Shown: positions 56,874 to 64,000 of the stretch, one piece after another
Numbering within the stretch: position 1 is the first letter of the stretch
Layout of the letters: every line of letters starts with the position of its first letter
Assembly: GCF_003576345.1 (NCBI RefSeq)
Contig: NZ_QWGB01000014.1
Span: 124,001-188,000 of the forward strand
Length of the DNA stretch: 64,000 bases
Direction of reading: 5' to 3'
Origin: Henriciella barbarensis
GTDB lineage: Bacteria; Pseudomonadota; Alphaproteobacteria; Caulobacterales; Hyphomonadaceae
Notes under the pieces: generated by a model
The model's database searches: none
What the model saw: only the letters and a program-made list of their open reading frames with translations
What the model was told of the DNA's origin: nothing
Position numbers and translations under genes: made by a program

Positions 56874-58196
56874 TCAGATCCGAACTTGCTCCAGAGCGCT
56901 TTGGTAGCCGCGAGAATGCTGGCTGCCGGGGATGTCGATGGCTTCGAGGCGCATGGCGCGGCGATAGATCTGGAGGGTGCGGGCGCCGAGCTCCTCGCGG
57001 GTCCAGGATTTGGCTGCTTCGAGGCCAGCCTTGCGCATTTCGAGCATGGCGTGGCGATCGTTAAAGAGGTCGAGTACGGTCTCCGCGATCGCGTCCGATG
57101 TACAGACTTCTGCCAGTCGGCCGCAATCGTAGCGGTGGATATGCTCGACAGCTGCTGGATCTTCGGCGCAAGCGACGAGCGGGCGGCCGAATGCGGCGGC
57201 CTCGTGATACACCGATCCGAAAGACTGATAGCGCGATGGCGCGAGCACAGCTTGGCAGCGTGCCAGAATGTGCGTCATCGATTCATCGGTGACGCGGCCA
57301 TAATCGAACACCTGCTCAAGTAGGCTCGTCGACACGCCAAGCTGTGACGCGCGGGCGTCGAGGGCGCCGCTCTTCAGGCCTATCAGGTGAAGCTCAGGCA
57401 GGGGCTCACCCTGATCTCGAAGCTGCTCGCTGACTTTCTGGAAGGCCAGAAGCATTTCGTCGAAACCCTTCCGGTCGCTATCGTCGCCGATATAGGCGAG
57501 ACGGAGCCTGGCGTGGGCAGGTGGGAACTGGGCAGAGATGCCGGCTTTGCGGATCACCGGATCCACCGACAGTGGGGTGACCATGTGAATGAGGCCTGGC
57601 GTGATATCGTACCAGTCGCGGATCGCGTTCGCGTGGCTGCGGCTGTTGGAGATGATGGCATCGGCGCTGTGGTTGCACCGCGCTTCCATGCCGCTGACGA
57701 TGCGGTTGGAAATACGACGACCAAGAGTGCTAGCATTAGCTTCATCAATTCCGTGCGGCGCCGAGTTACGAATAACGACCGGCAGACCACAATCCATGAG
57801 CATGGCAGCGGGTGCGCCCCAGTTTGAAGCTTCGATCAGATCGAATGGGCGGCGCTCATGCTCTTCATGCACGCATTCACGGAATGCTGCAGCGGTTGCG
57901 GCAAACTCAAGACCCGGGATCTTGCGCATCAGACGGCGAAGGCCGGTGATGCGGCCGGCGCAGCCGATGACTTCAATGCGCTCATGATCAGTGCGGACAA
58001 CATCGTCGCGGTCCATCGTAAAAACGCGAACGTTCACGCCATGTCGCGCAAGACCATGCGCGACCTCGCAGGCTACGCGGCCTTTTGCCGTCGGAATGGG
58101 CGGATACTCCCATGTCAGCAGCGCGACCTCAAGGGGTGGGTTCTCTTCCGGCCCCTCAACCGGCGCGATCGGATTGGTGTGTTGCATCTGTCTCAT
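56874..58196 (-). CDS. glycosyltransferase (GT4-like)
   Basis: 440 residues from the ATG at 58196; starts at 58232 and 58187 are also possible. A GT-B enzyme with N-terminal ALLTWEYPPIPTAKGRVACEVAHGLARHGVNV, then ASNWGAPAAML, LAYIGDDSDRKGFDEMLLAF and the donor site APSRYQSFGSVYHEAAAFGRPLVACAED with the EX7E-type glutamates. It is unlinked in strand to the Anbu operon and separated from wza by a terminator. It likely extends the same polysaccharide or a related glycolipid. Confidence 0.85.
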   Translation of the reverse strand: MRQMQHTNPIAPVEGPEENPPLEVALLTWEYPPIPTAKGRVACEVAHGLARHGVNVRVFTMDRDDVVRTDHERIEVIGCAGRITGLRRLMRKIPGLEFAATAAAFRECVHEEHERRPFDLIEASNWGAPAAMLMDCGLPVVIRNSAPHGIDEANASTLGRRISNRIVSGMEARCNHSADAIISNSRSHANAIRDWYDITPGLIHMVTPLSVDPVIRKAGISAQFPPAHARLRLAYIGDDSDRKGFDEMLLAFQKVSEQLRDQGEPLPELHLIGLKSGALDARASQLGVSTSLLEQVFDYGRVTDESMTHILARCQAVLAPSRYQSFGSVYHEAAAFGRPLVACAEDPAAVEHIHRYDCGRLAEVCTSDAIAETVLDLFNDRHAMLEMRKAGLEAAKSWTREELGARTLQIYRRAMRLEAIDIPGSQHSRGYQSALEQVRI

Positions 58197-58466
58197 GCAG
58201 ACCGAAACGTAAAATGCGGTTAACGGTTGCATTCATGTTTGCAGATGGTAGGAATGGGTGTTGTTTTCCGACCACAGAACCGCTCACCGAACGCGCCTTC
58301 AGTAGAAGTTCGCGATTTTGAGGTTTGAAGCTTAAAGTCTTGGTTTTGTGACTGGTTTTGCGGCACACGCAATCTAATTCGGTCTGGTCAGCCCGCGCGC
58401 CATTGCCTCCAAATTTTCCGGCAGCTAGGTGTGATGTATAGCTGTGGAAAGGTACGAGCGAGACGC

Positions 58467-59894
58467 ATGTCGAAAGACAAACAGCCATTCGATGAGATGT
58501 TCGGAACAGGCGAAGAGCCGCGTGAACCGTACAAATCGTATCATAAATGGTTTGAGGGGGAGCAAAATGCGCGCCTCCGCAAGAAAGCCCACGAGGCCGA
58601 GCAGGCGTTCCGGCGCACAGGCATCACTTTCAATGTATATGGGCGCGAAGAAGCAAATGAACGGCTGATCCCGTTCGATATCGTTCCTCACATCCTCTCA
58701 AACCGCGAATGGCAAAAGCTGTCCGAAGGTATCGAGCAACGGGTTCGCGCGCTGAACGCGTTTCTTCACGACATTTATCACCGGCAAGAGATACTGAAGG
58801 CCGGGCGTATCCCCGCGCACATGATCAGCAACAATGAGGCTTACCTGCCGGAGATGATCGGCGTAGAGCCGCCCGGCAGCATCTACACTCATATCGTGGG
58901 CACTGATATCGTCCGTACGGGCGAGGACGAGTTCTTCGTGCTCGAAGACAATGCCCGAACGCCGTCTGGTGTCTCCTACATGCTCGAAAACCGCGAGACG
59001 ATGTTCGAGATGTTTCCTGAGCTCTTCATCCAGAACCGTGTCTGTTCCGTTTCGACCTATCCCAAACGCCTTCGCCGCTCGCTGGCCGCATGCGCGCCGC
59101 CAGCGTGTGACGGCAAGCCGGTCATCGCCGTTCTGACGCCGGGTATTCACAACTCCGCCTATTTTGAACATGCCTTCCTGGCCGATGAGATGGGCGCAGA
59201 GCTTGTTGAAGGGCATGACCTTCGCGTCGTAAATGGCCGCGTCGCGATGCGTACGACGCAGGGCTACACACCTGTTGATGTCCTTTATCGCCGCGTAGAC
59301 GACGCATTCCTTGATCCGTTGAACTTCAACCCGGACTCGATGCTTGGTGTGCCGGGTATCCTCGATGTCTACCGGGCAGGGGGCATTACGATTGCGAATG
59401 CACCGGGCACGGGGATTTCGGACGACAAGGCGATCTATTCCTACATGCCGGATATCGTCGAGTTCTATACGGGCGAGAAGGCGAAGCTGCCGAACGTGCC
59501 GACCTGGCGGTGTTCAGAGCCAGACTCGCTCGCCTATGTTCTCGACAATTTATCAGAATTGGTAGTGAAGGAAGTGCACGGGTCGGGCGGCTACGGCATG
59601 CTTGTTGGACCAGCTGCCAGCCGGAAGGAAATTGCTGAGTTTCGGGCGAAGCTGAAAGCAAAGCCAGATGGCTACATTGCCCAGCCCACATTAGCGCTCT
59701 CGACCGTGCCGATCTTCACCAATAAGGGCCTTGCCCCGCGCCATGTTGATCTTCGGCCCTTCGTGCTCGTCTCGCCAAACGGCATCGATATTACTCCGGG
59801 CGGCCTAACGCGTGTGGCGCTGAAGAAGGGCTCACTCGTCGTCAATTCGAGTCAGGGTGGCGGCACCAAGGATACGTGGGTGCTTGAATCATGA
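58467..59894 (+). CDS. circularly permuted ATP-grasp protein (Anbu operon)
   Basis: 475 residues from the ATG at 58467; the upstream in-frame start at 58431 is less likely. Family DUF404/DUF407 (CP_ATPgrasp): FDEMFG at the N-terminus, then YGREEANERLIPFDIVPHI, EFFVLEDNARTPSGVSYMLENR and GGYGMLVGP nucleotide-binding parts, ending TKDTWVLES. The circularly permuted ATP-grasp domain may form amide or peptide bonds. Together with alpha-E, transglutaminase and Anbu genes it forms the widely conserved four-gene cluster of proteobacteria. It overlaps the next gene by ATGA. Confidence 0.93.
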   Translation: MSKDKQPFDEMFGTGEEPREPYKSYHKWFEGEQNARLRKKAHEAEQAFRRTGITFNVYGREEANERLIPFDIVPHILSNREWQKLSEGIEQRVRALNAFLHDIYHRQEILKAGRIPAHMISNNEAYLPEMIGVEPPGSIYTHIVGTDIVRTGEDEFFVLEDNARTPSGVSYMLENRETMFEMFPELFIQNRVCSVSTYPKRLRRSLAACAPPACDGKPVIAVLTPGIHNSAYFEHAFLADEMGAELVEGHDLRVVNGRVAMRTTQGYTPVDVLYRRVDDAFLDPLNFNPDSMLGVPGILDVYRAGGITIANAPGTGISDDKAIYSYMPDIVEFYTGEKAKLPNVPTWRCSEPDSLAYVLDNLSELVVKEVHGSGGYGMLVGPAASRKEIAEFRAKLKAKPDGYIAQPTLALSTVPIFTNKGLAPRHVDLRPFVLVSPNGIDITPGGLTRVALKKGSLVVNSSQGGGTKDTWVLES

Positions 59895-60832
59895 TGCTTG
59901 GCAAGACAGCGGGCGGTCTCTTCTGGATGTGCCGTTACCTTGAGCGCAGCGCCAACAATGCGCGTCTCATCGAGGCGGGCTCTCGCATGACGATGACCCG
60001 TTCTATGGCAGATGATGCAGAATGGGAATCTGTGCTTTCTACCGCCAATGTGAAGGAGCTGTTCCTCCAGAAGCACGACCACGTAAAGCGCGCTGACGTT
60101 ATCGATTATATCCTTCGCGACCGGTTTAATCCATCGAGCGTCATGTCGGTCGTGGAGTCTGCGCGCAATAACGCTCGTATGGTGCGCGTCGCCTTGACGC
60201 GAGAAGTCTGGGAAGCGGTCAATGATACATGGATGAGATTGAAGGAAGCGCTCGCGCGGCCAGTCGCTGATGCAGACCTTCCAAAAGTGCTTGAGCTTAT
60301 TCGCCAACAGAGTGCGCAAGTGCGCGGCGCTCTGCAAGGCACCATGCTTCGCAACGATATCTTCAATTTCTGTGGTATCGGAACGTTTGCGGAGCGGGCC
60401 GACAATGTCGCGCGCATTCTGGACGTAAAATACTTCGTTCTGCTGCCTTCGGTCTCGATGGTTGGATCGACCATCGACAATTTCCAGTGGGAAGCGATCC
60501 TCCGTTCAGCTGCAGCAGAGCGTAGCTTTGCCTGGCTCAACAAGGAAAGCGGGCCGAGGGCGATTGCGGAGTTTCTCATTCTTGACCGGCGGCTGCCACG
60601 TTCGATTGCGTTCTGCTACACAAATCTCGCACGTAATCTCGCCTATCTCGAAGAGGAATATGGCGAAACCCTTCCAAGCCGGGAGATGTGCGAAGCAACC
60701 TTAGGCCGACTGACGAGTACTGATGTCGAGACCATTTTTGATGGCGGCCTGCACGAATTCATCCAGTCCATCCTGCGGTCCAATAACGCGCTTGGTCAGC
60801 AGATCGAGAAAGATTACCGCTTCTACGCATAA
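59891..60832 (+). CDS. alpha-E domain protein (DUF403)
   Basis: 313 residues, almost entirely helical, consistent with the alpha-E domain (MLGKTAGGLFWMCRYLERSANNARLIEAG at the N-terminus; HEFIQSILRSNNALGQQIEKDY at the C-terminus). Its start overlaps the ATP-grasp stop (ATGA). The domain is found with circularly permuted ATP-grasp and transglutaminase-like enzymes and is presumed to help amide or peptide bond formation. No catalytic residue is known. It is the second gene of the Anbu operon. Confidence 0.95.
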   Translation: MMLGKTAGGLFWMCRYLERSANNARLIEAGSRMTMTRSMADDAEWESVLSTANVKELFLQKHDHVKRADVIDYILRDRFNPSSVMSVVESARNNARMVRVALTREVWEAVNDTWMRLKEALARPVADADLPKVLELIRQQSAQVRGALQGTMLRNDIFNFCGIGTFAERADNVARILDVKYFVLLPSVSMVGSTIDNFQWEAILRSAAAERSFAWLNKESGPRAIAEFLILDRRLPRSIAFCYTNLARNLAYLEEEYGETLPSREMCEATLGRLTSTDVETIFDGGLHEFIQSILRSNNALGQQIEKDYRFYA

Positions 60833-60841
60833 GGAAGAGTT

Positions 60842-61657
60842 TTGCGCCTCAAGATCGCCCACCTCACACACTACCGGTTTGCTGAGCCTGCCATTTACGG
60901 TCTGCAGCAAATACGGCTGGTTCCGAAGACGAGGCGAGGTCAAAGCGTCGAGGACTGGAATGTGACCTTTGAGGGCGGGTTCGAGCAGGTCCATTTCATT
61001 GACCAGTTCAACAATCACACGCTTCTTATCGGGCTAGAGGAAGGCACCAGCGAACTTGTCATCCGTGCAGAAGGTACGGTTCTCACGCAGGATGAGAACG
61101 GTATTGTGGGACAGCATGGTGGCTGGACGCCACTCTGGCTTTATCGTCGCAAGACCGATCTTACCCGGCCCGGTAGCGCCATTCAGGCGATCTGCGACCG
61201 GGTAGGGACCGGGTACGAGAATGATGTTGCGCGCCTCCACGCGCTGATGGGCGTGATCGCGGAAACGGTCAGCTATGAAACCGGCACGACAGGTGTGGCC
61301 ACAACTGCCGAAGAGGCGGCCGTGTCCGGCCGCGGCGTTTGCCAAGACCACACGCAGATATTCGTCACCTGCGCACGGGTTATAGGTTTTCCGGCACGCT
61401 ATGTCAGTGGCTACCTCATGATGGACGACCGTGTGCAACAGGACGCTTCCCATGCTTGGGCAGAAGCGTATGTTGAGGGCCTTGGCTGGGTCGGATTCGA
61501 TGTTTCCAACGCCATTTCGCCGGACGCGCGCTACGTCGCCGTGGCGACGGGGCTGGATTACTTGGACGCCGCACCAGTTTCGGGGCTGAGCTTCGGGAGT
61601 GCTCAGCAGGGGTTGGAAGTGTCGGTTCAGGTGCAGCAGCAACAGCAGCAGCAATAA
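60842..61657 (+). CDS. transglutaminase-like protein with C-terminal polyglutamine
   Basis: 271 residues, TTG start 9 nt after the previous stop. The N-terminal transglutaminase-like beta domain (LRLKIAHLTHYRF-like start, then VPKTRRGQSVEDW) is followed by the catalytic core: Cys167 in GRGVCQDHTQIF, His204 in SHAWAEAYV and Asp220 in GFDVSNA, the papain-like triad in correct order and spacing. The last ten residues are VQVQQQQQQQ, a glutamine tract. The family acts on peptides by hydrolysis or transamidation. It is the third gene of the Anbu operon, 6 nt before the Anbu gene. Confidence 0.93.
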   Translation: MRLKIAHLTHYRFAEPAIYGLQQIRLVPKTRRGQSVEDWNVTFEGGFEQVHFIDQFNNHTLLIGLEEGTSELVIRAEGTVLTQDENGIVGQHGGWTPLWLYRRKTDLTRPGSAIQAICDRVGTGYENDVARLHALMGVIAETVSYETGTTGVATTAEEAAVSGRGVCQDHTQIFVTCARVIGFPARYVSGYLMMDDRVQQDASHAWAEAYVEGLGWVGFDVSNAISPDARYVAVATGLDYLDAAPVSGLSFGSAQQGLEVSVQVQQQQQQQ

Positions 61658-61663
61658 GCAAAT

Positions 61664-62398
61664 ATGACATACTGCGTGGGTCTATGCCTCGATAAGGGGC
61701 TCGTCTTCATGTCCGACACCCGCACTAATGCGGGCGTCGACAACATTTCAAAGTATCGCAAGATGTTCACCTGGAACGTGCCGGGCGAGCGGACCTTCGT
61801 CCTGATGACGGCAGGCAATCTTGCGACCACCCAGGCGGTGGTCAGCATGCTCGAAGAGCGCACCAAGGCACCAGAGGAGCGCAACCCGTCTATCCTTGAA
61901 GTGCCCTCCATGTTTCAGGCGGCGCGCCTCGTCGGCAAGACCCTTCGGGACGTAATCAAGGAAAGCGCGCCAGCCGCCGGCCCGGATGCCGAGTCGCCAT
62001 TCCGCGCGACGCTCATCCTTGGGGGCCAGATCGCTGGCAGCGAGCCGCGCCTCTTCATGATCTACCCGGAAGGCAATTTCGTCGAAGCCAGCAAGGAGAC
62101 ACCCTTCTTCCAAATTGGCGAAACCAAATATGGCCGCCCGATCCTCGTGCGCGCTCATGATCCCGCCATGTCCTTCGCCGAGGCTGTAAAGCTGCTCATG
62201 GTGTCTTTTGACTCCACGTTGAAGGCGAACCTCTCTGTCGGCCTCCCGCTCGATCTTTTGCTCTACGAGACCGACAGCCTCGATATCCTGAAGCAGACCC
62301 GGATCGAGGAAGACGACCCGTACTACTCGCTCATTTCAGACAATTGGGGCGAAGCGCTGAAGACCACTTTTGCCTCTCTGCCACAGTACAGGCTCTAG
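61664..62398 (+). CDS. Anbu proteasome-like protease
   Basis: 244 residues, full length for Anbu (ancestral beta subunit), the HslV/proteasome beta relative. Thr2 follows the initiator Met (MTYCVGLCLDKG) and would be the N-terminal nucleophile; Asp18 (SDTRTNAG) and Lys33 (YRKM) complete the catalytic triad. No propeptide is needed. The other three operon genes upstream are of the standard Anbu set. Characterised Anbu proteins form lock-washer helical or ring assemblies with weak peptidase activity; the substrate is unknown. Confidence 0.96.
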   Translation: MTYCVGLCLDKGLVFMSDTRTNAGVDNISKYRKMFTWNVPGERTFVLMTAGNLATTQAVVSMLEERTKAPEERNPSILEVPSMFQAARLVGKTLRDVIKESAPAAGPDAESPFRATLILGGQIAGSEPRLFMIYPEGNFVEASKETPFFQIGETKYGRPILVRAHDPAMSFAEAVKLLMVSFDSTLKANLSVGLPLDLLLYETDSLDILKQTRIEEDDPYYSLISDNWGEALKTTFASLPQYRL

Positions 62399-62607
62399 AG
62401 TTCAGCTTGGAAGAAAAGCTAGAGGCTAAACTGGCGAAAATCCGGGATGCGGATCCGATTAATGAGGCGTATTCTGGTTTTACAAGGCACTCAGGGTCGC
62501 AAATTCGCTACTTGAGTATCAGGCGATCAGCTTTACAAACCAACCTTAGAATGCGGCCATGGTTACCAGACTCGGTCGAATTGATACAAACCGATGGGGC
62601 TGCTCGA

Positions 62608-63366
62608 ATGATTGTCTATATCGCCACCTGGCCACGTTGCGGGAACGCCTTTGTCCGCAATCTTATCTATCTCAATTACAGGGTGATCACCGCCGATGGC
62701 TATCCGAGCAAGGCACCATGGCCAGAGCGGCTGAATGCCGAATATTTCTCAGACTTCATCAAGTACCAGGATGAGGGGCAGCCTCCGCGGCTCGCGCTTC
62801 AACATGGCGCGCTCGATCTTTTGAACGACAAGCCGGACTTGCGCCGCGAACTCGCTGCCATGAGTGAAACCTTCCTCGTGAAGACCCACGAAATGCCGCC
62901 TGAAGATCCTGTCGATGGTGAGGCCTTCGTCTGCATGGTTCGGCACCCGGTGCGGGCAGTTGCCTCCCGCAGGAAGCTGCTCGTCACCAAGGACGTGATG
63001 AAGACGGCCCGCGGTGACTATATCGGGGGCCACTGGAGTGACTTCCACCGGCTCTGGCACGACTCGCCGATGCCGCGGGTCAGCGTTCGCTATGAAGACG
63101 TCGTTGGCAAACCGGAAGTGGTCGTGCGTCCCTGCGCGGAGCTGCTTGGGCTTCCCGAGCTCGAAGTCGTCCGAGATCTTCCGATTGCCGCAAGCAAGGC
63201 TTTGAACCCGGAGCGAAACCCCGGCCTCGGCAATGATGGCTGGAAGACGGTTATCACTGACGAAGAAGCCGCTGCAATCTGGGAAGAAACCGGAGAGGCA
63301 GCAAGCGCCTGGGGCTATGAACCCGTCCATGAAGGCGCTCAGTCGGAGCAGAACACGACCGCATAA
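62608..63366 (+). CDS. sulfotransferase domain-like protein
   Basis: 252 residues from the ATG at 62608 (GGGG upstream); a longer open frame to 62344 overlaps the Anbu gene and its extra part (62399-62607) shows no conserved feature. The N-terminal YIATWPRCGNAFVRNLIY resembles the 5'-phosphosulfate loop of sulfotransferases, and CMVRHPVRAVASRRKLL the 3'-phosphate site (Arg-x6-Ser-like). It probably transfers sulfate from PAPS to a carbohydrate or small molecule. It follows the Anbu operon by 209 bp and may be an independent unit. Confidence 0.75.
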   Translation: MIVYIATWPRCGNAFVRNLIYLNYRVITADGYPSKAPWPERLNAEYFSDFIKYQDEGQPPRLALQHGALDLLNDKPDLRRELAAMSETFLVKTHEMPPEDPVDGEAFVCMVRHPVRAVASRRKLLVTKDVMKTARGDYIGGHWSDFHRLWHDSPMPRVSVRYEDVVGKPEVVVRPCAELLGLPELEVVRDLPIAASKALNPERNPGLGNDGWKTVITDEEAAAIWEETGEAASAWGYEPVHEGAQSEQNTTA

Positions 63367-63562
63367 CTGAGAGGCGGGCGGACGCCCCATACCGAACGCC
63401 CCCTTTAGCTTCGAATACAGACTGCCCGCATTAGGCTTGCCGCAGCGTCGAGGCTCCGCAGCAAGCAAAATGCGGACGCCATCGCCACTATGCTTCGCTC
63501 GACAGTTTTGAGTGATTGATTTCTCAAACCGATGCATTACATCGCGTTTTCCCAAGTGGCGG

Positions 63563-63638
<76 letters not shown>

Positions 63639-63738
63639 CTTTCCAAAAAAACGAAAAAATGTGCAGCACGGGCCGACGGATCGCGCCGGGCCGGGCGTCT
63701 AAGCCTTCAGGTAATGCCAATAGAAAGCCTGCAAGCTC

Positions 63739-64000
63739 ATGATTTCACGCCTCTTCAAGTCGCGCTCGGCGCTCGTTCTCGGGATAATCGTTCTAGCCGT
63801 GACGGGGTGGTTCGGGCTTAAGGCCACTGTGCTCTCGGGCGCCGAGACCCCGGACTATCAGACCGCGCAGGCGACCCGCGGCGATATTGATGTGACCATA
63901 TCTGCGGCGGGCAAGATCACGCCGAAAGTATCCGTCGATGTGGGTGCGCAGGTGTCCGGTCAGCTTCAGGAGCTTCTCGTTGAGATCGGGGATGAGGTCG
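63739..64000 (+). CDS. MacA-like efflux periplasmic adaptor (3' partial)
   Basis: The frame starts at the ATG at 63739 and runs open to the window end (87 residues visible). An N-terminal membrane anchor (about residues 11-30, ALVLGIIVLAVTGWFGLKATV) is followed by the membrane-fusion-protein start: ISAAGKITPKVSVDVGAQVSGQLQELLVEIGDEV, where VDVGAQVSGQL is close to MacA. MacA-type adaptors link a MacB ABC transporter to TolC-like outer channels; MacB would be expected just beyond the edge. The rest of the gene is outside the window. Confidence 0.88.
   Translation, partial: MISRLFKSRSALVLGIIVLAVTGWFGLKATVLSGAETPDYQTAQATRGDIDVTISAAGKITPKVSVDVGAQVSGQLQELLVEIGDEV

Overview
The window looks like a chromosomal segment of a marine alphaproteobacterium, probably of the Hyphomonadaceae/Caulobacterales-Rhodobacterales type. 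This is inferred from gene content, not from a database search. Supporting signs are a UPF0262 gene, an HWE-type histidine kinase, a GAAC-N7-GAAC (alphaproteobacterial LexA-type) box between uvrA and ssb, an 'EPS-associated' MarR-like regulator, an Anbu proteasome-like operon and generally high GC.

Positions 1-23.5 kb are core housekeeping DNA: UPF0262, an HWE kinase, infA-maf, a PapD-like exported protein, a tyrosine phosphatase, tandem membrane proteins, uvrA / ssb, an amidohydrolase lipoprotein, grpB-like and yitT-like genes, a Tat-exported kelch protein, an acyl-CoA dehydrogenase, gyrA, and a coaD-cyclophilin-queA-tgt run. The Tgt has lost all three zinc-binding cysteines.

A tRNA-Lys(TTT) gene at 23.6 kb is followed by an N-terminally truncated tyrosine recombinase. 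The remnant abuts a polysaccharide locus of about 22 kb (24.2-46.1 kb), all on the minus strand with many 4-nt overlaps. It carries a GINT1-like protein, an EpsG-type polymerase, an ATP-grasp enzyme, seven glycosyltransferases, a sulfotransferase and a PglK-type ABC flippase. It also carries a set of enzymes (TviB-type dehydrogenase, WbpB, WbpE, WbpD, WbpI) that should make UDP-ManNAc(3NAc)A, plus a UDP-glucuronate-epimerase-like enzyme and an EPS-type MarR regulator with a palindromic candidate operator. Several genes here (about 31.7-34.9 and 24.2-26.9 kb) are visibly AT-rich, suggesting transfer.

From 46 to 58 kb come two exported proteins of unknown function (one with HExxH), a metallophosphatase, a NusG/RfaH-like antiterminator, the initiating sugar-phosphate transferase, and a minus-strand wza-wzc-unknown-wzy cluster, then another glycosyltransferase. 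Together 24-58 kb contains all stages of polysaccharide production: nucleotide-sugar synthesis, initiation, assembly, flipping, polymerisation, chain-length control, export and regulation.

Positions 58.4-62.4 kb hold the four-gene Anbu operon (circularly permuted ATP-grasp, alpha-E, transglutaminase, proteasome-like protease). The transglutaminase ends in a polyglutamine tail. A second sulfotransferase, a tRNA-Lys(CTT) and the start of a MacA-like efflux adaptor close the window. Start codons were re-chosen from ribosome-binding sites, signal peptides and overlaps; where this is uncertain the entry says so.
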